Below, piece after piece: positions 48,085-56,203 of a stretch of 64,000 nt of DNA. The stretch's first letter is position 1. The number at the start of each line of letters is the position of its first letter. Made by a program: the position numbers and the translations under genes. The notes under the pieces are model-generated. The model had not been told where the DNA came from. It saw only the letters and a program-made list of their open reading frames with translations, and ran no database searches. Source of the DNA: Bacteroidales bacterium (GTDB lineage: Bacteria; Bacteroidota; Bacteroidia; Bacteroidales; F082); assembly GCA_024400425.1 (NCBI GenBank), contig JAKSMV010000013.1, forward strand, positions 1 to 64,000, given 5' to 3'.

Positions 48085-48785
48085 AATTCTATGATTCTTC
48101 CTTTTTCAAGGTAACTGTAATATTGGCCTTCGCCGACAATGATATGGTCATGGACCTTGATGTCGAGCAAGGCTCCTGCAGCCACAAACTTCTTCGTCAG
48201 CATGTCGTCTTGCGAACTTGGCTTGGCACTTCCAGATGGGTGGTTATGACAAAGAATAATGCCGGTGGCATTTGCGCCAATAGCTTTCTTGAAGATGATT
48301 TTCGGGTCGGCAATCGTTTCGCTCATGCCTCCACTACTGATGTTCTCAATCTTAAGGACCTTATTGGAATTGTTAAGGAACATGACGAGGAAGTTCTCCT
48401 GCTGATGGTTAGTGATATGGGGCAAGAAACGCTCGTAGGCATCAAACGAGTTCTTGAGTCTATCAGAGATTTCGGCTTCGGCGCCACGGCGGCGCTTACC
48501 CAATTCGAGGGCAGCCATGATGCTGACGGCCTTGGCTTCGCCGATGCCATTGAAACGCATCAGTTCATCGAGACTCAGGTTGGAAAGGTCGATGAGGTTG
48601 TTGCCAACGCTGTCGAGGACAAGCCGTGCCAACTCGACAGCCGACATCTTGCTGTTGCCCGAGCCAATGAGAATGGCGATAAGCTCGGCATTGCTGAGCG
48701 ACGACTTGCCCTTGGCCATCATTTTCTCGCGAGGTCTATCGTCGGCGGCCCACTCTTTTATGGATTTCTTGTCGGTGTCGTTCAT
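48081..48785 (-). CDS. radC: RadC family protein (JAB/MPN metalloprotease fold)
   Basis: RadC proteins combine a helix-hairpin-helix N-terminus with a JAB1/MPN zinc domain; the historic link to DNA repair is weak. The 234 residues have the helix-hairpin-helix region (LMRFNGIGEAKAVSIMAALE) near residue 85 and the zinc motif CHNHPSGSAKPSSQDDMLTK near residue 175. The length and order match the chromosomal form rather than short plasmid copies. It is followed by wecB with a 4-base overlap. Confidence 0.93.
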   Translation of the reverse strand: MNDTDKKSIKEWAADDRPREKMMAKGKSSLSNAELIAILIGSGNSKMSAVELARLVLDSVGNNLIDLSNLSLDELMRFNGIGEAKAVSIMAALELGKRRRGAEAEISDRLKNSFDAYERFLPHITNHQQENFLVMFLNNSNKVLKIENISSGGMSETIADPKIIFKKAIGANATGIILCHNHPSGSAKPSSQDDMLTKKFVAAGALLDIKVHDHIIVGEGQYYSYLEKGRIIEL

Positions 48786-48809
48786 TCGTCGTCGTGATGT
48801 TCAAGAGTG

Positions 48810-48817
48810 CAAAAATA
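48810..48817 (-). promoter_or_regulatory. -7 box (TATTTTTG) for radC-wecB
   Basis: This is an exact TAnnTTTG match on the minus strand, 24 bases before the radC start and just after the rpsT terminator. Confidence 0.65.
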
Positions 48818-48818
48818 C

Positions 48819-48850
48819 AAAAAAGCCCCTTCCAACTCGTAGAAAGGGCT
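48819..48850 (-). terminator. Terminator after rpsT
   Basis: On the minus strand AGCCC and GGGCT arms (48824-48831 with 48843-48850, one mismatch) are followed by a T-run (48819-48823). It lies 26 bases after the rpsT stop. Confidence 0.65.
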
Positions 48851-48876
48851 CCAACATTATGATGAAAAAACTCTTA

Positions 48877-49131
48877 TTAAGCCAACTTTGCGGTATATTT
48901 CGTCAGTTTCGACTTCAGGTTAGCAGCCTTGTTCTTGTGGATGATACCACGCTTAGCGACCTTGTCGATGATCGAATAAATCTTTGGCAGTTGGGTTTCT
49001 GCTTCAGCCTTGTCGGTCAAAGTTCTGAACTTTCTGACTTCGTTACGCATGTTCTTTGCATAGTAACGGTTGTGCAAACGTCTTTTTTCTGTTTGACGAA
49101 TTCTCTTGAGTGACGATTTGTGATTTGCCAT
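48877..49131 (-). CDS. rpsT: 30S ribosomal protein S20
   Basis: S20 binds the 5' domain of 16S rRNA. The 84 residues begin [20 protein letters not shown] and end with the usual [24 protein letters not shown] helix (here [16 protein letters not shown]). The gene stands alone with its own promoter box and terminator. Confidence 0.97.
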   Translation of the reverse strand: MANHKSSLKRIRQTEKRRLHNRYYAKNMRNEVRKFRTLTDKAEAETQLPKIYSIIDKVAKRGIIHKNKAANLKSKLTKYTAKLA

Positions 49132-49170
49132 ATCTAATTTTTCTTTTTGTTATCCTCTTCAATCGGGCTG

Positions 49171-49178
49171 CAAAAATA
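49171..49178 (-). promoter_or_regulatory. -7 box (TATTTTTG) for rpsT
   Basis: This is an exact TAnnTTTG match on the minus strand, 39 bases before the rpsT start. Confidence 0.65.
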
Positions 49179-49258
49179 CAACTTTTATCAATACCCCGAC
49201 TTTATTTTTTTCTTTTTTTTGGTATTTTATCTCATCTTACAAACTAAAATCATAAATA

Positions 49259-50548
49259 TCAAATAATTACACCCTTAAAAACCATCTTATCTTCGTTATC
49301 GACATTAATGATTTCGCCTAACCTTACATTAATATAGGTGTTATGCTGTAGGTTTTCGCCTTTCACCTGAATGGGCAAGTAGTTCTCCCCATAGCCTCGG
49401 GCGATACCTTTGGCATCGACACGCTCGATAAGCATGCGTTGCGTGCGGCCTTGCATCATCTGGAAATAGCGCAGTTTATTCTCCAAAGAAATGGTGCGCA
49501 TCACCTCGCTGCGTTGTGTCTTCACTGCCTCCGGCACCTGGTCGGGCATGGTGGCGGCTTTCGTTCCCGTGCGCACCGAGTATTTGAAAGTGTGGATGTG
49601 GCTGAAACCAATCTCGCGGGCAAAGTCGCAGCTTTCCTTGAAGGTTGCATCGGTCTCACCCGCAAAGCCGACGATGATGTCGGTCGTGATGTTGAAATCG
49701 GGACGGAACTGCTTAATGCGCTGGCACATCTCGCGGAACTGGGCCGCCGTATAGAAACGGTGCATCCGTTTCAGCGTGTCTTCCGAACCGCTTTGCAAGC
49801 AGATGTGCATGTGTGGAGCGAGTTTCTCATGCTGGAACAGCTGCAAGAAACGGTCGCTGAACTGGTCAGGTTCAATAGAAGAGACACGCACGCGGAAATC
49901 GCCTTCGAGGTTGAGGATATTCTCCACAAGTTTCTCGAAATCAGTTCCTTCATAGTTATACCTGCCCATATTGACTCCCGTGAGAACGATTTCCTTGAAG
50001 CCATGCTCCACCACATCACGAATGTTTTGGTAGATATCCTTGGCAGGGCGGCTGGTGCTGCGTCCCCTGACCATCGGGATGATGCAATAGGAGCAGAAAT
50101 TGTTGCAGCCGTCTTGCACCTTGATGAGGCTTCGGGTATGGAAGGTGTCATAAGCAGGCTGATAGCTGAACAAGTCACGGTCGTAGCCTTCGGGGTCGGC
50201 ACTACCAAAGCGGAAATGGTCGTTGACGATGTCGAAGACTGCCGCCTTGCGTTCATTGTCAATCACATAGTCGGCAACACCCGACTTGAGCAAGTCTTCC
50301 TTATGGTTGTTCACCATGCAGCCCGTGACGGCAATCAAGGCATCAGGATTATTGCGGCGTATCTGGCGAATGGCTTGGCGGCATTTCTGGTCGCTCTGGT
50401 TGGTGACCGTGCAAGTGTTGACTACAAAGACATCAGCTTCATTGCCATCGCCGACAATTTCATAACCATTGGCCTTGAAACGCGACGCGAGGGCATCGGT
50501 CTCAAACAAGTTGACGCGGCAGCCTAAGGTCTTGAATGCGACTCTCAT
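49259..50548 (-). CDS. mtaB: tRNA t6A37 methylthiotransferase MtaB-like
   Basis: This radical SAM enzyme converts t6A at position 37 of certain tRNAs to ms2t6A. The 429 residues have the N-terminal UPF0004 domain with three cluster cysteines (TLGCRVN, NTCTVTN and TGCMVN). The radical SAM motif is DGCNNFCSYCIIPMVRGRS, followed by the core and a C-terminal TRAM-type domain. The TLGCRVNLFETDAL start is typical of MtaB rather than MiaB or RimO. Its start overlaps the stop of the adjacent MiaB-type gene by 4 bases, so two related tRNA thiolases form one operon. Confidence 0.9.
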   Translation of the reverse strand: MRVAFKTLGCRVNLFETDALASRFKANGYEIVGDGNEADVFVVNTCTVTNQSDQKCRQAIRQIRRNNPDALIAVTGCMVNNHKEDLLKSGVADYVIDNERKAAVFDIVNDHFRFGSADPEGYDRDLFSYQPAYDTFHTRSLIKVQDGCNNFCSYCIIPMVRGRSTSRPAKDIYQNIRDVVEHGFKEIVLTGVNMGRYNYEGTDFEKLVENILNLEGDFRVRVSSIEPDQFSDRFLQLFQHEKLAPHMHICLQSGSEDTLKRMHRFYTAAQFREMCQRIKQFRPDFNITTDIIVGFAGETDATFKESCDFAREIGFSHIHTFKYSVRTGTKAATMPDQVPEAVKTQRSEVMRTISLENKLRYFQMMQGRTQRMLIERVDAKGIARGYGENYLPIQVKGENLQHNTYINVRLGEIINVDNEDKMVFKGVII

Positions 50549-51930
50549 ACCAGCAATTCCCCTTCGATTGACAGCGGCGTGGCATCGGTGACTTTCACTT
50601 TGACAATCTGGCCGATAAGCGAGGTGTCTTCCGAGGCAAAACGAATGACAATCTTACCCTCGGTGTGACCTGCCAAATAGCCATTCTTACGGTCGAAATT
50701 CTCAACCAGCATCTTCACCGTAGTACCGACGAGACCTTGGTTATAGACCATCGAGTGCTTCATCAGTTCGTCGGTGAGGATATGATAGCGCTGGCGTTTC
50801 GTTTCCTTGGTCACGTCGTCGGGCCACTTCGAAGCCACGGCACCTTCGCGGACACTGTATTGCGCAATGTATGCCATGTTATACTTGAACTCTTCCATCG
50901 CCTTGCGCGTGTTCTCAAACTCTTCTTCCGTTTCGTGCGTAAAACCCACGATGATGTCGGTAAAAATAGTAGCCGTCGGTAACAAGCGTCTGATTGTCTG
51001 GATGATGTGGCGATAGCGCTCTAAGTCATGGTGGCGGTTCATGCGTTGCAGCATGGCATCGTCGCCGCTTTGGATTGGAATATGTATCTGCTTGCCGAGA
51101 CAGTCGTATTGCGAGATGACCTCGATGACCTCGTCGGTCATGTCGCGTGGATGTGGCGAGGTGAAATACACCCAAAACTCCTTGCCAGAGGCTTTGCCAT
51201 ACTCTCCCACCCTACGCAACAGCTCTGCGAAGTTGATCTCCTTACCCTCTTTGTCGAGGCCATACGAGTTGACGTTTTGTCCCAGCAGTGTGATGCTCTT
51301 GTAGCCTTTTTCGACAAGGTCCTTCAGCTCGGCAATGATATCATCAGAAGAACGCGACACTTCGCGGCCACGCGTGTAAGGCACAGCGCAATAGGTGCAG
51401 AACTTGTTGCATCCGTTTTGAATCGGGATGAAGGCCTCAAACGTGGATTGCTGCTGAGGGCAGATGGCCCAGAAACGGTCCATATTAGCCGAAGGATTGA
51501 CGACATCATGCTTGTGGAACAATGGTTCCAAAGGCCTGACAACAGGTTGTGTTTCAATCTCTTCTCCACATTGCAGCGATGCTGGCGTGACAATGCCGTA
51601 TTGGCGAATCATGTCAGGAAAGTTGGGCAATTCGTTCATCGGGAACACCAAATCGAAGAGTTTGAGGAAACGCAAGCGGTCGGCGGGCAAGATGCAGCCC
51701 GACACGAAGGTGATGACGTTTTGTCGGTTCTTCATGGCGTTCCACTTCTCGATGCGGCCATACACCTTGTCGATGCCTTTTTGGCGCACCGAGCAAGCGA
51801 TGACACCGAGTATGGTGGCTTCTTCCTCATTGTCGGTTGGGACGAAGCCCATGTTTTGCAATACGGTGCGCACGCGGCCCGTATCGCTCTGATTCATCTG
51901 GCAGCCTAGAGGCAGGAGATAGTATTTCAT
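50545..51930 (-). CDS. miaB: MiaB-type tRNA methylthiotransferase
   Basis: MiaB is a radical SAM enzyme that adds a methylthio group to i6A37 of tRNAs. The 461 residues show UPF0004 cysteines in LPLGCQMNQSDTGRVRTVL, VIACSVRQKGIDKVYGRIE and VSGCIL. The radical SAM motif is NGCNKFCTYCAVPYTRGREV. The C-terminus from YNQGLVGTTVKMLVENFDRK to LSIEGELLV is a TRAM RNA-binding domain. Start MKYYLLPLGCQMN was chosen because a TAnnTTTG box lies 21 bases upstream (51952-51959), inside the longer open frame. RimO is a less likely alternative. Confidence 0.83.
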   Translation of the reverse strand: MKYYLLPLGCQMNQSDTGRVRTVLQNMGFVPTDNEEEATILGVIACSVRQKGIDKVYGRIEKWNAMKNRQNVITFVSGCILPADRLRFLKLFDLVFPMNELPNFPDMIRQYGIVTPASLQCGEEIETQPVVRPLEPLFHKHDVVNPSANMDRFWAICPQQQSTFEAFIPIQNGCNKFCTYCAVPYTRGREVSRSSDDIIAELKDLVEKGYKSITLLGQNVNSYGLDKEGKEINFAELLRRVGEYGKASGKEFWVYFTSPHPRDMTDEVIEVISQYDCLGKQIHIPIQSGDDAMLQRMNRHHDLERYRHIIQTIRRLLPTATIFTDIIVGFTHETEEEFENTRKAMEEFKYNMAYIAQYSVREGAVASKWPDDVTKETKRQRYHILTDELMKHSMVYNQGLVGTTVKMLVENFDRKNGYLAGHTEGKIVIRFASEDTSLIGQIVKVKVTDATPLSIEGELLV

Positions 51931-51951
51931 TTGGATGTCTGTTTTGGGGTG

Positions 51952-51959
51952 CAAAAGTA
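51952..51959 (-). promoter_or_regulatory. -7 box (TACTTTTG) for miaB-mtaB
   Basis: This is an exact TAnnTTTG match on the minus strand, 21 bases before the chosen miaB start. Confidence 0.65.
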
Positions 51960-51961
51960 TG

Positions 51962-51990
51962 AAAAAAGGAGACACCCTACGGCATCTCCC
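51962..51990 (-). terminator. Rho-independent terminator after pyrE
   Basis: GGAGACACC and GGCATCTCC arms (51968-51989) form a 9-pair stem with one wobble, followed on the minus strand by a T-run (51962-51967). It lies directly upstream of the miaB promoter box. Confidence 0.85.
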
Positions 51991-52020
51991 TTGTTCATCT
52001 ATACCTTTTCAGTTATTATT

Positions 52021-52671
52021 TCAAGCTTCCCACTTGTCGCTCCAGGCTTGCTGGTCCTTACGCCATTCCATCAGCGACTGTTGGTCTTCCTTGGTGATGT
52101 ATTCATCTTCGATGGCTTGGTGGATCAAGGTCTCGTAATTCGACAGGGTCACCAGTTGGCAGTTCTTGTTGGCGAAGTTTTCGGCTGCGATAGGCATCTG
52201 GTAGGTAAAGATAGCCAACATGCCTTTCACCTCAGCGCCGGCTTCACGCAAGGCATCCACAGCCAAGAGGCTCGACTTGCCTGTCGAGACCAAGTCTTCA
52301 ATCACAACGACCGACTGGCCTGGGTTGATGACGCCTTCGATCTGGTTCTGCATGCCATGCGACTTCTTTTCGGAACGCACATACACGAAAGGCAAGCCCA
52401 ATTCCTGAGCCACCAATGCGCCTTGAGCGATGCCACCTGTGGCCACACCTGCAATCACATCAGGCATGCCATAGGTCTGCACCAGCTTCTCGCAGAACTG
52501 CTGGCGGATGAAAGTGCGCACGATTGGATACGAGAGGGTGACGCGGTTGTCGCAATAAATGGGGCTTTTCAATCCCGATGCCCATGTGAACGGAGCCTTG
52601 GGGCTAAGTTTCACGGCCTTAATCTGCAAAAGATGCTGGGCCAAAGTCAATGCTGAATCTTCGTATTTCAT
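52021..52671 (-). CDS. pyrE: Orotate phosphoribosyltransferase
   Basis: PyrE makes orotidine 5'-phosphate from orotate and PRPP in pyrimidine synthesis. The 216 residues show ASGLKSPIYCDNRVTLSYPI near the N-terminus, GVATGGIAQGALVAQELGLP and YVRSEKKSHGMQNQIEG (catalytic loop). The PRPP-binding motif VVVIEDLVSTGKSSL begins at residue 111. It is monocistronic with a terminator after it, and divergent from the Nudix gene with overlapping promoters. Confidence 0.96.
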   Translation of the reverse strand: MKYEDSALTLAQHLLQIKAVKLSPKAPFTWASGLKSPIYCDNRVTLSYPIVRTFIRQQFCEKLVQTYGMPDVIAGVATGGIAQGALVAQELGLPFVYVRSEKKSHGMQNQIEGVINPGQSVVVIEDLVSTGKSSLLAVDALREAGAEVKGMLAIFTYQMPIAAENFANKNCQLVTLSNYETLIHQAIEDEYITKEDQQSLMEWRKDQQAWSDKWEA

Positions 52672-52678
52672 AAAAGTC

Positions 52679-52686
52679 TATCTTTG
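52679..52686 (+). promoter_or_regulatory. -7 box (TATCTTTG) for Nudix gene
   Basis: This is an exact TAnnTTTG match 33 bases before the Nudix ATG. It lies inside the predicted 5' leader of the divergent pyrE transcript. Confidence 0.65.
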
Positions 52687-52716
52687 TCGTCCAATAACAA
52701 CGTTCAAATTTGGCTA

Positions 52717-52724
52717 CAAATGTA
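52717..52724 (-). promoter_or_regulatory. -7 box (TACATTTG) for pyrE
   Basis: This is an exact TAnnTTTG match on the minus strand, 45 bases before pyrE. It covers the start codon of the divergent Nudix gene, so the two transcription units overlap at their 5' ends. Confidence 0.5.
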
Positions 52725-53346
52725 CAAGATTTTTCATGAAAACAAGACACTCGTTTTCCCAAATATTGAGAGCGAGGAACTGAAATCGGGCGCAACTATC
52801 CAAGAATCCGACACATACGACATCGAAGATTTATGTATTTTTTTGCCTGAATGGCTCGATGACACCGACCCAACCCAGACTTTGATACAGCAAGTAAGCC
52901 CTGTCGCCGTCGGCGAAGCCCTGCGCAAGACCTTCCGTTTGGCACCTGCAGCCGGTGGAATCGTCGTTTCGGGCGACAAATTTGTGGGCATCACCCGCAA
53001 AGGCATCCCCGACCTTCCCAAAGGCCACATCGAAGCGGGCGAGACACCCGAGGCTGCCGCCTTGCGCGAAGTGGAAGAAGAGACTGGCATCGGCAAGCTG
53101 AAAATCGAACGCGAGCTGCCTTCAACCTGGCATTGCTACCTGCGCGGCGAGACGTGGGAACTGAAGCGCACCTATTGGTATGTGATGACCACCGACGAGC
53201 CTCTCCTTCCCTACCCTCAACAAGAAGAAGGCATCACCGAAGTGAACTTGGTCGGGAAAGACGAAGTTGAAGCCTTCCTCGAAGGCACTTTCCTCTCCAT
53301 CCGCGAAGTGCTCGGACCCGAAATCCTCAAGATCTTCAAGATTTAG
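52720..53346 (+). CDS. Nudix hydrolase
   Basis: This 208-residue protein is predicted to hydrolyse a nucleoside diphosphate linked to another group. A perfect Nudix box runs from G102 to I124 (GHIEAGETPEAAALREVEEE, then TGI), with the metal-binding REVEEE glutamates. An N-terminal segment of about 70 residues precedes the Nudix domain and has no motif I recognise; LAPAAGGIVVSGDKFVGITR starts the domain. Start ATG 52720 was chosen over an upstream TTG that lies on the promoter box. The substrate is unknown. Confidence 0.87.
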   Translation: MYKIFHENKTLVFPNIESEELKSGATIQESDTYDIEDLCIFLPEWLDDTDPTQTLIQQVSPVAVGEALRKTFRLAPAAGGIVVSGDKFVGITRKGIPDLPKGHIEAGETPEAAALREVEEETGIGKLKIERELPSTWHCYLRGETWELKRTYWYVMTTDEPLLPYPQQEEGITEVNLVGKDEVEAFLEGTFLSIREVLGPEILKIFKI

Positions 53347-53385
53347 TTTTTTTATTATAAAAGTCTGTTTTGATTTAGGCGAAAC

Positions 53386-53432
53386 AAATAACAATGTCAT
53401 TTCGACCATAGGGAAGAAATCTATTGTTATTT
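53386..53432. repeat. Inverted repeat with 10 bp perfect arms
   Basis: AAATAACAAT (53386-53395) and ATTGTTATTT (53423-53432) flank a 27-base centre. It could end the Nudix transcript, but no T-run follows directly. It abuts the large dispersed repeat that starts at 53439. Confidence 0.6.
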
Positions 53433-53438
53433 GGGAGA

Positions 53439-54003
53439 TTATATACTTTTTGACCTATGTTAACTGCCAAAGTTTTGTCAGCGGCGGGCGCATCTCGATT
53501 AGATACGATAAGTTGACAAAACAAAGGAATTTGTTTTTTCGACCTTTTTATGACAAATGATAATGTTTATTTTTGTGCAACAAACTCATTATCAATAATA
53601 TGATAAAAATCATTTTGTCAAAAAATCATTTGTCATTTTGTCACAATAAGCAAATTCAACCCTCTCGTCATTTGTCACCTATTAATAAAATAATTAATAA
53701 TAATTATTAATTAGGTATTATAAGTAGGCGAAAAGCGATTGGGACATCGAAATCGCTTATTGTGATTTTTTGACAAATGACAAAATGACAAAATCGCCAT
53801 GCTGAATACAAGGCTATACCCGGGCTATACCAACGCTATCTCCGCATCCACTCTCCTTCCGATCCGCTCCCACTCCGCTTCGCTGCGCAACGGAGAAAAC
53901 CTTCAAAAGACAACCAGACGGGTTGCAAAGAACCCAGCCTTGGCATTGGGATGGTGACGGCCTGGCATATTGTCTATGTTAGGGTCTAAAAGTATATAGA
54001 TGC
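53439..54003 (-). repeat. 565 bp dispersed repeat, right copy (inverted)
   Basis: This is the reverse-oriented partner of 13566-14132. Matching blocks run through the full length, from ATTATATACTTTTTGACC at 53439 to the GTATATAGATGC end at 54003. The AT-rich core and TGACAAA blocks are nearly identical to the left copy, while the GC-rich outer part around 53800-53960 has more differences. It occupies most of the gene-free gap 53347-54322. Confidence 0.9.
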
Positions 54004-54048
54004 CTATTTTTTTGTATCGTAAACGTTCACAAAGGGCCAAAGCCCTTG

Positions 54049-54074
54049 TAGAGACGCGCCATGGCACGTCTCTA
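54049..54074. repeat. TAGAGACG-family palindrome
   Basis: It reads TAGAGACGCGCCA plus the near-complement with one change. A small hairpin (CAAAGGG/CCCTTG, 54030-54048) lies directly before it. Confidence 0.8.
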
Positions 54075-54100
54075 CCCCAAGGCAATGAGAGGCGGCAACA

Positions 54101-54201
54101 TTTTTTGCTGGATGAATAGATACCTTCCTTCGTCGGTATGACATTCGTTGGCAAGCCTTTTTTGCTGGATGAATAGATACCTTCCTTCGTCGGTATGACA
54201 T
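54101..54201 (+). repeat. Two identical 44 bp direct repeats
   Basis: Units at 54101-54144 and 54158-54201 are identical and separated by 13 bases. Each runs from TTTTTTGCTGGATGAATAG to TCGTCGGTATGACAT. Read on the minus strand they give an open frame repeating VIPTKEGIYSSSKK, which I regard as an intergenic repeat and not a protein. Confidence 0.9.
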
Positions 54202-54286
54202 AGGCTCTTTTTAAAAAAATCAAAACAGATTCTGAGAAATCAGAGAATCGCAAGCTCAATCAGGTATTCTTGAAAAGAAATTTTCC

Positions 54287-54294
54287 TACTTTTG
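54287..54294 (+). promoter_or_regulatory. -7 box (TACTTTTG) for coaD
   Basis: This is an exact TAnnTTTG match 28 bases before the coaD start. Confidence 0.65.
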
Positions 54295-54322
54295 CACGCT
54301 TGTTCAACAACATCACGAAACA

Positions 54323-54790
54323 ATGAAGAGAATAGCCGTATTCCCCGGGTCGTTCGACCCCATCACTTTAGGTCACCGTTCCATCGTCTTGCGTGCCTTA
54401 CCCATGTTCGACGAATTATATGTCGCCGTTGGCGTCAACAGCGAGAAGCGTTCCACCTTCCCACTCGAATCGCGCATACAGTGGATTAAAGAGGTCTTCA
54501 AGGACTATCCACAAGTAAAGGTGGAATCCTACGAAGGTCTCACCGCCGACTTCTGCAAGAAGGTACACGCCAAGTTCATCGTCCGAGGCCTCCGTTGCGG
54601 CAGCGATTTCGAGTACGAGAACATGATTGGCCACGCCAACAAGCGCCTGCATCCCGAATTGGAGACCATCTACTTGCTCACCGAGAGCGCATTGGTGGGC
54701 GTGTCGTCGAGCGTGGTACGCGACATCTACAAGAACGGCGGCGATGTCTCGAAGTTCGTGCCCAAGGAAGTGAATCTGGACGAAATCTAA
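54323..54790 (+). CDS. coaD: Phosphopantetheine adenylyltransferase CoaD
   Basis: CoaD catalyses the penultimate step of coenzyme A synthesis, joining 4'-phosphopantetheine and ATP to dephospho-CoA. The 155 residues begin MKRIAVFPGSFDPITLGHRS, with the nucleotidyltransferase TxGH motif at residues 15-18. VRGLRCGSDFEYENMIGHAN and the C-terminal TESALVGVSSSVVRDIYKNG (the ISSTxxR-type motif) follow. The gene has its own promoter and no close partner. Confidence 0.95.
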   Translation: MKRIAVFPGSFDPITLGHRSIVLRALPMFDELYVAVGVNSEKRSTFPLESRIQWIKEVFKDYPQVKVESYEGLTADFCKKVHAKFIVRGLRCGSDFEYENMIGHANKRLHPELETIYLLTESALVGVSSSVVRDIYKNGGDVSKFVPKEVNLDEI

Positions 54791-54863
54791 GTCAAAGCTG
54801 AACTGATTATAGTAATAATCAATTGTTTTGAACATTTTTTTCGGCAGAATAAAAATAATATTC

Positions 54864-54871
54864 TAATTTTG
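54864..54871 (+). promoter_or_regulatory. -7 box (TAATTTTG) for AAA/DUF4143 gene
   Basis: This is an exact TAnnTTTG match 17 bases before the ATG at 54889. Confidence 0.6.
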
Positions 54872-54888
54872 CCGAAAAATAAATTCTG

Positions 54889-56109
54889 ATGAACTATTAT
54901 CACCGTCAAATCGAAGATGTCCTAAAACAATATCTGAAGCAGTTTAAAGTAGTATTGTTGACAGGTCCTCGCCAGGTTGGGAAATCCACTTTGCTGAAAG
55001 AGTGCCTTTCCGATGATTTTGAATATGTCACACTAGACGACATCAATGAATTGGACATGGCACAAAATGATGCAGTGCAATTCTTCTTGAATCACGGCAA
55101 ACCGCTCATCATCGATGAAGTGCAATATGCGCCAAATATTTTTCGCCAGTTAAAATATCTATCTGACAAGCAAAATGACAAAGGTCAGTTCTGTCTCACA
55201 GGCTCCCAGAATTATCTGTTGATGCAGAATGTCAGCGAATCGTTGGCGGGGCGCATCGGCATCATGGAATTATCACCTCTCTCGCTTCGTGAAATGAACC
55301 AAATCACTTTCAATCGTCCATTCCTCCCGAATGATGAATATTTTGAAAGTCGCAAACCTAACCTAATACGTGAACCCGACATCTGGCAACGGATTTTTAG
55401 AGGTTCAATGCCTGCCCTTTTGGACGAAACTGCCGACTGGCGTTTTTTCTACAATTCATACATCAAATCGTATATTGAACGCGATGTGCGCGACATAGTG
55501 AATGTCAGAAACGAAAACCTATTTTATAAATTCCTGGTTGCTATAGCGGCCCGAACTGGTGAACTATTTGTGGCAAACGACATCGCAAAGTCAATAGGCG
55601 TAACAATGCAGACTATTCAAGCCTGGATGTCGGTACTGGAAGCATCAGGCATCGTCTATCTTCTAAGGCCTTACGAAAACAACATCTTGAAGCGCGCCAT
55701 CAAAACTCCAAAAATCTATTTCCTCGACACTGGAATAGTTTGCAACCTAGTTGGTTGGAGCAGTCCTGAAGTACTAAAAAATGGCGCAATGGCAGGAAAC
55801 ATTTTCGAGACTTTTGTCGTTTCAGAAATCATAAAATCATATAAAAACGCCGGACTCAGCACCAACAATCTTTATTTCTATCGCGACCGCGACCAAAAAG
55901 AGATTGACATGCTAATCATTGAAGGCAACGTGATTCATCCTATCGAAATCAAGAAAACAGCACAGCCCGCAACGGCAATGGCCAAGAATTTCCCAACACT
56001 CAAAAAAATTCCAGGCATGGAATTAGGGAGCGGATGTATTTTGTGCTTATCGGAAAAACTGGTAAAGACGAGCGAATTGTTATCCGTTGTTCCAATTGAA
56101 TACATCTAG
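54889..56109 (+). CDS. AAA_14/DUF4143 ATPase
   Basis: The 406-residue P-loop ATPase of unknown function is a type spread widely in bacteria and archaea. Walker A is LLTGPRQVGKSTLLKE near residue 24, Walker B is PLIIDEVQYAPNIFRQLKYL, and a sensor-type CLTGSQNYLLM follows. The middle is a winged-helix region (RTGELFVANDIAKSIGVTMQ). The C-terminal DUF4143 part has RDRDQKEIDMLIIEGNVIHP followed by IEIKK, which resembles a restriction-endonuclease fold active site. No adjacent toxin or substrate gene is obvious. Confidence 0.88.
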   Translation: MNYYHRQIEDVLKQYLKQFKVVLLTGPRQVGKSTLLKECLSDDFEYVTLDDINELDMAQNDAVQFFLNHGKPLIIDEVQYAPNIFRQLKYLSDKQNDKGQFCLTGSQNYLLMQNVSESLAGRIGIMELSPLSLREMNQITFNRPFLPNDEYFESRKPNLIREPDIWQRIFRGSMPALLDETADWRFFYNSYIKSYIERDVRDIVNVRNENLFYKFLVAIAARTGELFVANDIAKSIGVTMQTIQAWMSVLEASGIVYLLRPYENNILKRAIKTPKIYFLDTGIVCNLVGWSSPEVLKNGAMAGNIFETFVVSEIIKSYKNAGLSTNNLYFYRDRDQKEIDMLIIEGNVIHPIEIKKTAQPATAMAKNFPTLKKIPGMELGSGCILCLSEKLVKTSELLSVVPIEYI

Positions 56110-56203
56110 ATTTATGGCAGATGCTACCGCAACTTTAAAGTCAACAACACACGAATCCTACCTGACACAAACAATAATCCAGTCCACATCACGTTTCTTC
56201 ACC

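Noticed and set aside
53439..54003. Dispersed repeat as an insertion sequence with transposase
   Set aside because: No frame of sufficient length or with transposase-like motifs occurs in either copy, and no target duplication is evident.
54101..54201. CRISPR array
   Set aside because: There are only two repeat units of 44 bp with a 13 bp spacer, and no cas gene is present.
53903..54259. 118-codon minus frame with repeated VIPTKEGIYSSSKK
   Set aside because: It is composed of the 44 bp direct repeats, a palindrome and part of the dispersed repeat, with no homologous domain; treated as repeat sequence.
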